From positions 186,001 through 250,000 of the forward strand of contig JAIQDT010002844.1 in the NCBI GenBank assembly GCA_021521415.1: a stretch of 64,000 nucleotides of DNA. Direction: 5' to 3'. The notes below the pieces were generated by a model, which searched no databases, was not told the DNA's origin, and saw only the letters and a list, made by a program, of their open reading frames with translations. Position numbers and translations under genes: made by a program. The stretch comes from Bidens hawaiensis (taxonomy: Eukaryota > Streptophyta > Magnoliopsida > Asterales > Asteraceae). The first letter of the stretch is position 1, and each line of letters opens with the position of its first letter. Below, piece after piece: positions 1-12,110 of this stretch.

Positions 1-2
1 TG

Positions 3-2971
3 AACAAACTAGTGAAAGGTGAACATGTTGTTGGCCTTCCTACAAGAGAGTTCAAGCTAGAAGAAAAATGCACATCTTGCCTAAAAGGAAAACAACACAA
101 ATCCTCACACAAGAGCAAACTGATAAACACAATAGATGAGGTCTTGGAATTACTTCACATGGACTTGTTTGGTCCAGTGAGTGTACCAAGTGTTGGAAAG
201 AAGAGATACTACCTAGTGATAACTGATGATTTTTCAAGATTCACTTGGGTATATTTCATGAGCAACAAGGATGAAACCCCAAACCTGATCAAATTTTGTG
301 TACTCATGATGGAAAATCAACTTGACAGGAAAGTGAAGGTAATTAGAAGTGACAATGGGTCAGAATTCAAGAATGACACGATGAGTGAATTCTGCACTTC
401 TAAGGGTATTTTCCAGCAGTACAATGCTCCTAGAACCCCTGAACAAAATGGTGTTGAAGAAAGGAGAAATAGAACTTTAATTGAAGCTGCAAGAACCATG
501 ATTGCTGATGCTAACCTTCCTGTTACCTTCTGGGCAGAAGCAATAAATACTGCATGTTATGTGCTGATGAGGGTTATACTTAACAAGGCTCAAAACAAGA
601 CTCCATATGAAATTCTCTACCAGAGAAAGCCTTATGTGAAGTTCTTGAAGCCTTTTGGATGTAAATGCTCGCTATTGAACACAAAGGACTACTTGAACAA
701 ATTCCAGTCCAAATCACTGGAATGTTTCTTTGTGGGCTATTCATCTCATTCAAAAGCTTATAGAGTGTATGTAAAAGAGCACATGGTGGTCATTGAATCA
801 TCTGACATAATCTTCAATGAAAACCAGTTCAACAGTACTGATGGTCCAAAATGGCTATTTGATCTTGAGAAAATGATCAAATCATTTAAAATCTATAGTG
901 AAGACATGGATGATAGTATGTACAGAACCAGCTTTGAAGAAAAAGAAAAAGCAAAACAAGTTGATCTGAACAAACTATGGACCTCAGTTGCTCCTAAAGC
1001 AAATGGTTTTGACATTGGTAGAAACATCCAAGAAGAAGATGAAGTAGAAAGAGTTGGACAAGAGGCTGCAGTTGAAATCTCAAATGAAGGTCCAAGTGTT
1101 ATTGAAAGTGAGCCCATCCAAAGTCAACAACCCTCTCAGACTGAAGAAATGTCTCAGTTGCAGACCCTGTTTGACTCATTGCAGCTAGGAGGAAATGAGG
1201 CATCTACATCAAAACCCAATGATGTTCAAAACTCTACTAAAAATTAAGACAGATCTGATGATGAATCTACTGAGATGAATATGAAAAATTTAGAAGAAGA
1301 AGTGTTTGTACCACCAGTTGTTCAAACTACCTCTGTAGAAAGAAATCACCCTACAGAGAACATAATTGGAGATCTGCATGAAAGAGTTACCAGAAGTGCA
1401 TCTGAAAGAGCAAATATCTGCATGTATGCCTGTTTTCTATCACAAATTGAACCAAAGAATATCAATCAAGCTTTAAAGGACAACAACTGGGTGGAAGCTA
1501 TGCAGGAGGAATTAGCTCAGTTTAGAGACTTACATGTGTGGGACTTAGTGGACAAGCCCAGAGGCAAGTATGCAATTGGTACAAAATGGGTCTTTAGAAA
1601 CAAGAAGGATGAGAGGGGGATAGTGATTAAGAACAAAGCTAGATTGGTGGCTCTAGGATGTCTACAAGAAGAAGGAGTAGATTTTGAAGAGGTATTTGCT
1701 CCTGTTGCAAGACTAGAGGCTATCAGGATTTTTCTAGCATATGCAGCATCAATGAACATTAAAGTCTATCAACTTGATGTAAAATCTGCATTTCTGAATG
1801 GAAAGATAGATGTAGAAGTTTATATCACTCAACCTCCTGGATTTGAAGATCCAATTCATCCAAACAAAGTCTACAAGCTCAGCAAGGCACTTTATGGACT
1901 ACATCAGGCACCAAGAGCCTGGTATGATGAGCTGTCTAACCATCTGTTAGAACATGGTTTCTGCAGAGGGGCCATTGACAAGACTTTGTTTTACAAAAGA
2001 AAAGGAAAAGATTTCATACTGCTGCAAGTGTATGTGGATGACATCATTTTTGGCTCAACAAATGAACAAATGTGCAAGGAATTTGAGCAAGTAATGAAGT
2101 CCAAATACCAAATGAGCTCAATAGGATAAATGAATTTCTTCCTTGGATTGCAAGTGCAACAGAAGACAGATGCAATTTTCATCAATCAATCAAAATATGT
2201 GCAAGAGTTTCTCACCAAGTTCAAGTGCCAAGACTTCAAGATAGTGTCAACACCAATGGACACACATGAGAAAATGGTACATGATGAAAAAGGGAAGCCA
2301 GTAGACCAGCATGAATATAGGGCCAAGATAGGATCATTGATGTATCTCACAGCATCTAGGCTAGATATTATGTTTGTTGTGTGTGTTTCAAGCAAACCCC
2401 AAGGTGTCACATATGCTAGCAGTGAAAAGAATATTCAAATACTTGAAAGGAAAATCAGACTTGGGAATTTGGTATCCAAAGAACTCTTCCTTTGATTTGA
2501 TGGCTTACACTGACAGTGACTATGATGGTTGCAACATGAGTCGAAAATCAACTTCAGGAGGATGTCAGTTTCTTGGAAACAAACTCGTGTCATGGCAATG
2601 CAAGAAACAAACCACAGTGTCAATCTCTACTGCTGAAGCGGAGTACATTGCTGCATCTGCCTGCTGTGCACAGGTTCTGTGGATTCAAAACCAATTGCTG
2701 GATTATGGTCTGAATTTCTTACTCACACCTATTTTAATTGATAACACTGCTGCTATGTTTATAGTTAAGAATCCAGTCCAACATTCTAAGACTAAGCACA
2801 TTGAAATTAGACATCATTTCATTAGGGATTGTCAGGAAAAAAGGGCTTATAGAAATGAAAAGGGTAGATGCATCTGATAATTTGGCTGATTTGTTCACCA
2901 AACCATTAGATAAGACCAGGTTTCACTTTCTGTTAAAATGCCTAGGAATGATAAATGCTGATGAGGTTTAA
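3..2971 (+). pseudogene. pol: SIRE-like Ty1/copia pol, 5'-truncated by the window edge and decayed
   Basis: The 3' two thirds of a copia polyprotein; its start lies left of the window. In order it shows the GAG-pre-integrase/zinc region (CTSCLKGKQ near 75-100), the integrase core with its three acidic sites (HMDLFGP, RSDNGSEFK, NGVEERRNRT), the copia-type reverse transcriptase ([11 protein letters not shown] near 1770; YVDD near 2032) and RNase H (AYTDSDYDG near 2505; STAEAEYIA near 2630). The frame is broken by in-frame stops at 1245-1247 and 2127-2129 and by frameshifts near 2390 and 2840; the last shift moves the C-terminal tail into another frame that ends at 2969-2971. An accessory frame follows downstream, the layout known for SIRE/Maximus elements, hence the lineage call, which is inferred. 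The copy cannot make a complete Pol protein. Confidence 0.9.
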
Positions 2972-3184
2972 TTTAGGATGTGTGCTTAAGTGAGGTGCTT
3001 ACTGATGATCTATGTTTCTCACTATGAATGTTTGCATGATTGACTGTTGTGCTAAACTGACTATTCTGCTTGCATTAATCATGTTTGTGAGTGTTCTTGT
3101 GTGGAATTTCTGTTAACTCTGATAATTACAGCTGTTAGTACTTTGATCTGTGCTTGCATGATGAATTTTTATGATTCTAAGTAC

Positions 3185-3525
3185 TTCGAGCATGAATCTG
3201 TGCTTGATGATGTGCTTATTGCTCTTCGAGCACAAGCATAGGGTTCTGAAAGACTATTCAAAGTCATTCGAGCACAGATGTCATTGCTCAGTTGCTCGAG
3301 CATAGACTTGCTTTGGAAAACTTTTCACAAGTATTCCGAGCATGGTTCTGTACTTTATGGTGTGTTTGATGTTGTTCGAGCACAAACAAAACACACTTGA
3401 GGACTCTCAAAAGTATTTCGAGCATAATGTTCAAGTCTTTCGAGCACAAACTATGCAATGCTACATCTTAAGGTTGCTCGATAGACTTCCGAGTATGCTC
3501 GATGGATTTCTAAGTATGCTCGACT
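3185..3525 (+). repeat. Array of degenerate TTCGAGCA / GCTCGAGCA motifs
   Basis: At least eleven copies of a core CGAGCA, or its truncated form GCTCGA, occur in about 340 bases, usually as TTCGAGCAC/T or as the palindrome-like GCTCGAGCA, spaced about 20-40 bases. The same motif recurs at 4835-5335 and inside the element's LTR (10260-10400, 18855-19230), but it is sparse in the coding parts. Confidence 0.7.
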
Positions 3526-4834
3526 GTATTGTGTGCTTTGCTGAATGAAATGTGCTATGTGAGTATTATGTGTGTGACACTAGTGAAGTGTTTGCATGTC
3601 AAATGTGTTTAAAAGACCACTGTTTTCAGAATCTAAGCTTAAATAATGACCTGTCAAAAGAAATGATTTTGAAAATGTAAGATGCTTTTTTTGATAAGCA
3701 ACACTGTTTTGGTGATCATACAAGGGAGATGATAACATTATCCAAGTTCCTAATCAGAAGTGAAAAGTGTTTTTGAAGTGGAGATTAAATCCAACTAACT
3801 TGGAAAATGATAATATATTGTCTAATCTCCTAACTCATGGATTATAGGCTTAAAAGATTTTTGCTCAGTAAATTGACAATTTGTGTAGCTTCTTCTCATG
3901 AGTGCAGTGATCTATGTGATACAAATACTATAATCATGCTAAGTTTGATGTGGTGATTCATTTGAAAACTAAGGTATGTTTCCTTGCACATCTCTCCGAA
4001 TGATAGGCAGAAAGGCAATTATCTAATCATACACGAGCCTGTTGATGTTTTGGTCTAACAAAAACAAGTCCTCACATTATGAGCCGCTACTAAATAGCTA
4101 TATATATATTTGAAAGCTTATCAAAAGAAAATGAAGCAAATGAAAAAGAGTGTAAAACAAAATGAAATATGCTTCAAAATCATTAATGATAAATTAATAT
4201 ATCATGACCTTAAGGGGCACTAACAGAACTACAAGAGTGGGGCATTCAAATAAGTCCTAAACACTCTGAATGAAAGGCATGTAAGTTCAGATGGCTTGTA
4301 AGTCCAACGTTCAACCTTATGGTCTGATATCTATGTATCTTATTATTAAATATACTGCTCGGACAAATAAAAATTGACCAACGGATCAGGGGGTTGAAGT
4401 CAATTCGGGGTGATTCGGAGAAAGCTAAATAAGCTTTGAGAAGAGATAAGGAACAACTAAAGTCTAAAATGTGACCATTCTAACTCAAGCAACTAATTGA
4501 ACCTTAAGAATATCACAAAAAGTCATAAGAATCATGCTAAGAACCTACTCCTAGTGTCAGCCTGACTTAAGTCATAATACGGCTGAAAATTAAGTGGTGT
4601 GATAGTTATTGGACAATCTGATCCCATGTTGAGATCTTTCCAATGAATTGACATAACTTTTTAAACCGGATTTTTATCTCTTGTTCACCTCAAACCCATG
4701 CTTGAGCAAACGGAATGATTTCATTAACTTGTAATCTTAATTATTGCAAAGTTTGAGTGTGATCTTTGTCTTAACTTTTAGGCAAATGATATTGACTTAA
4801 CCACTGTTATCTGTGTTTGTTCTAAATATTTTCG

Positions 4835-5335
4835 AGTATGATCTAGGAATTAGACTGTACTTTGAGCACGAAGATATACTTTGTTATTTTACTAAGTATC
4901 TTCAAGCATGATTGCATGAGTATGATTTCAGGTCTACGAGCATGAAAACTGAATGATAGGAAAAAGTATTTCGAGCAAGGTCTGTGCTAGGTGTCTTAGT
5001 GAGAGTTATATGATTCAGAGTTTCGAGCACACTAAGGTACCAGATTTCTGTGCTCGAGTGTGGGATTAGGGAAGATTTAGTTTGATTTAAGGCTTTCGAG
5101 CACACTGTACTTCGAGCATTTTGGGCTATAGATGTCACAGGAATGCAACTTGAGCATAGGGAATTTACATGATATATTTCTAAGTATACTCGAGCAAGCA
5201 TTGTACCATGTCTCGAGCATAGGGAATTTACATGATATATTTCCAAGTATACTCGAGCAAGCATTGTACCATGTCCTTGTGTACAAGGGGGGGGGGCAGT
5301 TTTTCTTTTAGCTATATACTCGAGCAAGGGAGGTA
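4835..5335 (+). repeat. Second CGAGCA motif array upstream of the accessory-frame promoter
   Basis: More than ten copies of CGAGCA or CTCGAGCA occur between 4835 and 5335, ending about 80 bases before a TATA box. The density and spacing are like the first array, so the motif could be a binding site for a regulator; that is inference. Confidence 0.65.
5152..5277 (+). repeat. 63-bp tandem duplication
   Basis: Two head-to-tail copies of a 63-base unit begin with GAGCATAGGGAA at 5152 and 5215. They differ by about one base (T/C in the middle) and lie inside the second CGAGCA array. Confidence 0.9.
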
Positions 5336-5412
5336 CATGTGAAGGTGAAATTAAATGACAACTATCGTGTGCTAGACGACAAACCAAGGTACTGTACCAC
5401 CTAATCGTTAGG

Positions 5413-5420
5413 TATAAAAA
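5413..5420 (+). promoter_or_regulatory. TATA box, probable internal promoter of the accessory frame
   Basis: TATAAAAA in GC-moderate sequence, followed about 30 bases later by a pyrimidine-rich start-like stretch. It lies 353 bases before the accessory ATG, which fits a TATA box plus a leader containing a 203-base intron. Predicted from sequence only. Confidence 0.5.
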
Positions 5421-5564
5421 GGGGACTTAGAAAGTTTTTCACACATCTTTCTCTAATTAAACCTAAACGAAAACCCTCTTGCTCGTGCTATCTCCCTCTT
5501 GCTCGCTGTTCTATTACTTGTTAATTTCTCTTCGATTATAGCCATTAGCTCTATTTCGACTTCG

Positions 5565-5767
5565 GTAAGACATCGTTGTTCGATAATCGTCACACCGATT
5601 TTGAAATTAGGGTTTCCAATTGAACAAATTGACTAACTGTTTACTTGTTCTTGCAAGTACGCATATTACTATGGAACAGGTTAATTGAAGACGCCGTTAA
5701 TCATCTTTCTATTCTCATATATTAGTTCTGCAACTTTGTGTACTGACAACTCTTCTTGTTTTTGCAG
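5565..5767 (+). other. Predicted 5'-leader intron of the accessory frame
   Basis: The donor TTCG|GTAAGA at 5565 and the acceptor TTTTTGCAG ending at 5767 bound a T-rich 203-base stretch. The acceptor sits five bases before the ATG at 5773. Both sites fit plant consensus well. The intron lies wholly in the untranslated leader. Confidence 0.55.
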
Positions 5768-5772
5768 AACTG

Positions 5773-8700
5773 ATGGCGTTCAAATTCGAAAAGCGGCATA
5801 ATATGTGTGCTCGGTTGGAGATAGATGATGACAACAGAGAGTTGGAGCCAATGATTATTTTTTTGAGTAACTCCAATCTGATGGTGGCTTTAACTAACCA
5901 CCCCACAATATACAGAAATCATATTACGGATTTTTGGGGGTCTGCAACATATGTCAATGACGTCAATGGGGAAAGAATTGAGGCGTCGATTCTAAATCAT
6001 GGCATTGAGATAACAGAAGCCTCAATCAGAGATTTACTGGACCTTAATGACAATTTTCAGGCTAAGCCGTGCTACTCAGTCCCAAGGTTACTAAGAGTCT
6101 TTCAAGAGACTATGGGCTATCAGGGAGGAGTTAAGGAGGGACAGTTTCAAAAGGGAAGTTTTCCTTTACTCTACAGGTTCCTGATTCATAAAGTGATCCA
6201 GTCCTTATCTCCACGGAGAGGGACTTGGACTTTATTGAGCAGAGAGCTTGGGTCTCTCACTGTCGCCATTCTTTACCAGCAACCCTTCAACATTTCAAGA
6301 CTCATCTTTCAAGGGTTGATTTCAAAAGCAGAGCGGCCAATCCATCAAAGATTCTTAACGTATCCATGTTTTCTGCAGATCTTAATAAACAGAGCCTTAC
6401 CAGACATTCAAAGGACAGGGCAGATTTTGAGGTTGCAAGACCCAAATATATGCACACATATGAAAGATCCTTAGAGTAAGTTCATTGAGAATGATGACTG
6501 GGATGTACTCCCATGGTTACTCGTACCTGCACTGGGTCCTATTGATGTACCGAGGACCCCTGGTAACAGTGATAATGAAGATGATGATGGTGATGATAAT
6601 GAAGATGATGATGGTGATGATAATGATAATGATGATGGTGATGACGGTGATACTAACATGTTGGTTGGTTGTGCTGATGTGCCTTTAACTGAACAACCTG
6701 CAGATGAGGAGGTTATTGCAATGGTAGATGGAAAGGAGGAGATAACTGAGCCGATGGATGAAGATGTGTTTCTGGCACCTGTGATTAACAGTGATCACAA
6801 TGTTGTCTGTCCACCATTCCCTACCGAACCTGTTACTAATGATATTCCCATTCCTGTTCCTACTTCACCACTGAAAGACTCCACTCCTCATGAACAACCT
6901 ACTCTACCAACCCAAATTCTTGAACCTTACAAGATCCCATCTCCTGAAACTTCAGAAACCGAACCATTTTCTGAACCAGCTCCAAAAGCCTCTGTTGAAA
7001 CTCCTATATCCAGTCCAAACCTCTATGACACTATCTGTAAAAATGCTCAACTGGAGTTTGAGAATACTATGCTAACAGAAAAGAATGCCATTTTGGCTGC
7101 AAAGAACTCGGCTCTGGAAGCTGCACTGAAGGAGGCATTACTGAAAATTCAAACTCTTGAGGGACAGTCTGAGGTTGAGAAGACCTCAGATACACCAAAA
7201 CAGGGGGAGAATATTGATGTTAAAGAGGAGGTTGGACCATCTGATGCACTGAACATGATAAATCAGTTCTATGATGATGAGTCAAAAGTTGAGGGGGAGA
7301 AAAATGGAGAAGATGAATCTAAAAGGGAAAAGTTGAAAAGGAAAGAAAAGGGAAAAGGGATTGCCCACACAGATGATGACTTACATCCTTTACCCAAGCA
7401 TGCAGTTCAGTCTGATGATCTATTATTTAAAGAAGATGTTATTGATAAAGACATGGCTGAAGCTGAGTCAATAAAAACAGCGATAAATCTAATGAATGAA
7501 GAGTTGGAGGCCCTTGAAAGGGAAAAAATGGTGGAAGAAGAGGAGGAAATCCCTCAAGAAGTAATAGAAGCTTTGATTGATATGAAAGAGAGGGAGGATG
7601 AAGAACAAAGGAGATTAAGATATGCTGATATTACATTTAAAGCTGCATTGGAGGCTATACAGGCAAGACAAAATGATGATGTCCAAGAGCCATCAGAAAC
7701 TCATAAAGAGCCTGCCCCATCTGAGCCTGAAGTGAATGAGGATGAACTGGGATTGGGTCCTGTAATAAATGGAGAAGATGAAATAGTTGAGGTTTCAGCA
7801 TTTACAATGGTCAAATTGGTGATAATGAAAGATATAACACTCATACTGAACAACCCAGAAAAACATCACCCAGACATTGTAAAGGCAGCAACGAAAGCAC
7901 AACAGGAATACATCAATATGGGCAGAGAAAGGGAACAAAGATTTGAAGAGCATAATGAACCAAATGAGCCTATCATTGAAGAAATCACTGAAGAACATAT
8001 AGAGACTCACACAGTTGAAACTGAAAATGACAAATCTGAGTCAGTTGATGAAGAGATTATTTTAGAAGGACCGGAAGTTGAACTGCACCAACCTTACTCT
8101 CCTACTCAACCTCAATCATCTTTGAAAAGAAAAGACACTGATGAAATTGAGACTCCAAAGCCAAAGAGACAAAAATCTATGAAAAAAATGGTCTACAAAC
8201 TTAGGTCAGAGATGCTTGAACAAAGAAGAAGAGATCAATCCAAGCAAAATGAAGAACCAATGATTGATGCTCTTCAGGATATTGAAGAAGAAGCTGACCT
8301 TGAAGTTAAGGATGAGAAATAAGAAAGTGTGGAGGAGACTGAAAAGAAAAATGAAGATGCTGAGTATCTGATCAGTCTGGGTTATGATCCTCTTTATGTT
8401 CAAAGACTATCAAAAGAGAATGTGGCAAAAGAAGCTGAGGGTTGGAGAGTAAGGAAAGGAAAAAGGGAAGTTTTGATAAAGGCTGGTCACAAGCCTGCAT
8501 TCCTTAACTTACAACCATTTGACATGATTGATAGTTTTTACAAAAGGGCTCTCATGGAGAATCTATCTGACTATGTGAGAAAGGTGTCTGAAAGGAAGAA
8601 AGAGAAAGAAAAAGAATTCAAAGAATCAGATAGTAGCATGAAGAAGATCGAGAAGAAACAAAGAGATGAAGAAGAGTATGAATCCTTGAAGTCAAAGCAT

Positions 8701-9995
8701 AAGGATATAAAATTTCTCCAACTTTATGGATACAAGTATAACCAATTGGTAAATCTCTCTCATGAAGAATTGAAAAGAAAAATCCAACAAGTGAAAGACT
8801 CTCACACTGATAAAGCCAGTCAAGAAAAATATGAGAGAGAACAAGAACTGAAAATAAGGATGCAGAAAGAAAGGGAGGAGAAAGAAAAGAAAGATCAAGA
8901 AGCTAAGAAGTGGCTTGAGGACTCTCAAAGAATGGAAATGTTGAAAATTTTTGTAAGAGATAAAGGGATATCAGAAGAACAATTTCAGAACATGCCTCTT
9001 GCTGAACTAATGGAAATATATCACAGAGAGCAGAGGATGTATCTTGAAACACAGAGGAAACTGCAAGAAGACAGAAGGAGGGCAGAACAAGAAGTTCATG
9101 CAGAAATGATGAATGCCCTACACAAAAAGGGAGTATAAATTTCAAGACTGGTAATGCAAACAGAAGATACAATAAAGAGATGGTATGTTGAAGAGGGTCT
9201 TGATAAGAAAAAGAAAGTTGAAATGGGGAGCTCAAGCAAAACCCATAGGTCAGAGAGTGTGAGGCCTGTGCAGCCAAGAAACTTGAATCTGCCCACACGT
9301 CTCTATTTTGACCGAAGATCGAAGACTTTAAGGGTGGTGACTGAAGATGAAGCAGAACATCTCATCATCTTCAGAGATGATTTGAGAAATTTTTAAAAGA
9401 ACAACTGACCAAGATGGTTGAGCTGAATTTATATGACAATCAAGTAAGGAGTCAACCATCTGGTCAACTGAGGAATGATCTCTCCAAGTTTTTGAAGGAA
9501 CAACCAGAAAAGGGATTCCCATTTCTGCAGCAGAAGAATAGAGAGATCAGGAGCCAAGCAGAAAAAGAGAAGAGGAGGAAGAGAATCAGTGAAGTTCACA
9601 TATCTGGGCTTTCCCTCTCTGAATCAAAGAAACAAAGAACTCTAGCAAGCAGCTCTCACCAGAAAAGGAAGACCTTAAAAGAATGCTTGGCTACGAGAGA
9701 AGTGATGAAGGAACCCAACTCAAGAGTACAACAATTTAGAAGAATCACATACATAACGTACAATCAACAGGATGATCCGACCACTTTGAGAAATGAGTCT
9801 GGGATACCTATTGCAGTTATAAAGGAGGATGGAGATCTGCATTATATGCATCCACAAGACTTACAAGATTTAATTAATGCAAGATTCCCAAGTGATGTCT
9901 TTGACTCCTCAGAACTTGACATGCTAAAACAAAGAGCTGCATATGTGAAGAAACTAAAAGAAAGAGCTGAAGCCAAGAACAGAGGAAGAAGATAA
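5773..9995 (+). pseudogene. Long accessory (env-position) reading frame of the SIRE-like element, broken
   Basis: One frame runs from the ATG at 5773 to the stop at 9995, about 1400 codons, interrupted by stops at 6472-6474, 8320-8322, 9136-9138 and 9394-9396 and by a one-base loss in a T run near 9391. Approximate regions by codon: 1-233 a globular N-terminal domain (IYRNHITDFWGSA, FPLLYRFLIHKVIQ, FNISRLIFQG); 268-295 an Asp run; 336-413 Pro/Thr/Glu-rich; 423-460 and 930-1116 strongly charged and probably coiled-coil; then a basic tail ending in KNRGRR. I see no signal peptide and no clear membrane segment. From memory, similar N-terminal domains in Asteraceae entries are labelled longin-like, probably by weak profile matches. 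It occupies the place of the env-like frame in SIRE elements, but its function is unknown. Confidence 0.75.
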
Positions 9996-10198
9996 CAGAA
10001 TGGAGCTATGAATGATTGATTTTTTATTTCTGTTTATCTTTATATTTTGTTTGAGTTGTAAAAATTTAGTTAGTAATGCCCATGTGGCAAAATTCCAATT
10101 ATGTAATGAAATGACATGTTCTTAAATGATTTATCTAGAAATCTGATATATGTGTAACTCTATGCAGGCATGTTTTGTTGCATCTGAGCTTGTTCCAA
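9996..10198 (+). other. 3' untranslated part of the SIRE-like element
   Basis: About 200 AT-rich bases between the accessory frame and the polypurine tract; no further feature seen. Confidence 0.5.
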
Positions 10199-10211
10199 TC
10201 TAGGGGGAGAT
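10199..10211 (+). other. Polypurine tract of the SIRE-like element
   Basis: TCTAGGGGGAGAT lies directly before the TGTTGGG that opens the LTR. This is the usual site of plus-strand priming in copia elements. Confidence 0.8.
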
Positions 10212-10408
10212 TGTTGGGTTGGATTTTCTACAAGGAAGATTGGAATCTTCTCAACCTCCTCAGAAACGGCTAAGTATGGAATTCGAGCAAGCCCAGACGA
10301 TCGAGCTTGGTTTTTACTACTTCGAGCAAGGTTCTGAACCTTAAATGGTTGATTCTTCTAAGTGTTAAAGGCTTCGAGCAAGCTACACTTCAATGAGCAA
10401 GAATATTC
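10212..10408 (+). mobile_element. 3' LTR of the SIRE-like element, first part
   Basis: Begins TGTTGGG right after the polypurine tract and contains CGAGCA motifs. It is cut at 10408 by the young copia element and continues at 18853. The last five bases (TATTC) are one copy of the target duplication. Confidence 0.8.
10404..10408. repeat. Target site duplication TATTC, left copy
   Basis: TATTC flanks the young copia element here and again at 18848-18852; a 5-bp duplication is standard for copia integrase. Confidence 0.92.
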
Positions 10409-11331
10409 TGTTGGGTTTCTATGGAATTTACAAACTTAGTTAACCGTTTAACTAGTTATAATTAATGCGGAAACGTGATAGACAAACTAACCATATGAAC
10501 AACCTAGTTTATTCATTGCAAGATTACCAATAATCTATTTACTAGAAACCCGAAGCTAGGATCAAATGATACGGGAATAACTAAACTATCAAAGTATGTA
10601 AACACTTACAATCTTAGCCCTTTAAGAGTTTGGTGGATGGTTGAAGAAGATGATGATGTGAATGCAAGACTTTCAAATGAAAACCCTCAAACCGATTATA
10701 CCCCGAGCCTCCAACACGCACCGAGCTATGCTAGGGAGCTTGAACACGAAAAACCCGAGCCCTTTTTTCTTCCCTTCTTGGCCGTGAGGTAGAGAGGAAA
10801 AAGAAAAGAAGATTTTTTGTGTTTTTGATTACTTGAAAGTGTTATCCAAATTATCATCCATCACATGCATACATAGGGTAGAGTTATATCCAAGTCCACA
10901 CTCCATCTCCTTTTGCATGTTGACAATTTGACCAAGTTGGTGGGGTGTGGGGCCCACCCAAAACCGGCCCCAACATATTTTATTTTTTTTTTTTTTGTTT
11001 ATGTTATATATATATTTTATACTTTATAAAATATATAAACACCCCATCTTTTATAAACCATTTTATAAAAGAATACATAGTTAAATAATCATTCCAATAA
11101 TAATTATTTGAATAAATAAATTAACCAATTAATTATTTAATACTTTCAAGTAATCATTCAGAAACCCGATTTTCTGAAAGTGTCGTGTTCTGTATTTGTC
11201 TTAAAGATCTTATCTTAACAAATACATAATTGGTGTGTGTCTAACTCGTTATTGGGTATGACCCGACTTGGATCAAACATAACTAGCCACATTAACTTAA
11301 TTATGTGTCTCGGGCATACGATATTCCAACA
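10409..11331 (-). repeat. 3' LTR of the young copia element
   Basis: 923 bp. Read on the minus strand it starts TGTTGGAATATCG at 11331 and ends CCCAACA at 10409. It contains an AT-rich TATA-like stretch near 10980-11040 in the presumed U3. Confidence 0.95.
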
Positions 11332-11346
11332 ATCTCCCACTTGCAC
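11332..11346 (-). other. Polypurine tract of the young copia element
   Basis: On the minus strand GCAAGTGGGAGAT abuts the start of the 3' LTR. Confidence 0.8.
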
Positions 11347-12110
11347 GAGACTCATAGGAAGTTAATGCTAATGGTGAATACCGCCTAACAACAGGTCACC
11401 ACCCCTAGTATGTTTGACTAAGTGCCATTCAATAACATCATCCCCTTCAAGTCCATACTTGATATGATATAGGTAAGTCTTATCATTACATCCCTTTGTT
11501 ACTAGATGTCCTGTCAAATCGAAGAGACATAGATTGATCATTCTCTCATTGATTTAACTTAACAGGCCTTAGACATCTAAACTCTCAACACATAAGAGGA
11601 ACAAATCCCATCTTGACTGCATACATCCTTGTTGACATCTCGTATGATATCTGAGCTCTTTCTTTTATGTCATCGTGTTACCGAAAAACAAAGAAGAGAG
11701 TCAAGTTATCAGACTTGATGAAAGGTCAGATCCAATATGCATCTCAGGTCAAAGGACACAATGATACTCGCCTTTACTCAAGGATTACTTATGATCAGTT
11801 GCACTAACTCCATGCAGTGATCCTCGAGAGCGGATCATGTCCAATATTTGTATCCCACAAATATCTATGAACCTTGGTGGCAAACCTATGCCTTATATTC
11901 ATCACATGAATATCAACCAATCCGGGTTCATAATAGTCTTACCTTCATACTTGTTCCCACAAGCATGATCGACTACGGACGTTTAGAACAACATAAGTCA
12001 TTCATGGATTAAACATGCAAAAATAGAACATAACTCATTTAATAATTAAAACTTAATTAATTTCATGAGATACCCATTACATTCGTTCTTAAACAAACAC
12101 TAAACACGGA
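11347..12110 (-). other. 3' non-coding region of the young copia element
   Basis: About 760 bases between the polyprotein stop and the polypurine tract, with no reading frame of note. Related sequence follows pol in the third copia element (57697-58456), so this is a conserved untranslated segment rather than an insertion. Confidence 0.7.

Larger units (their letters stand above)
2972..5412 (+). other. Non-coding spacer between pol and the accessory frame
   Basis: About 2.4 kb without a believable reading frame; all frames are short. The two ends carry arrays of a CGAGCA motif, and the middle (3550-4830) is AT-rich sequence in which I see nothing else. A 10-base G run lies at 5287-5296. Its place between pol and a promoter-like TATA box suggests it is the upstream region of the accessory frame rather than coding sequence. 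Confidence 0.6.

Noticed and set aside
4902..5387. 161-codon minus-strand frame over the CGAGCA array
   Set aside because: Partly a product of the 63-bp tandem duplication; opposite to the element and without recognised motifs.
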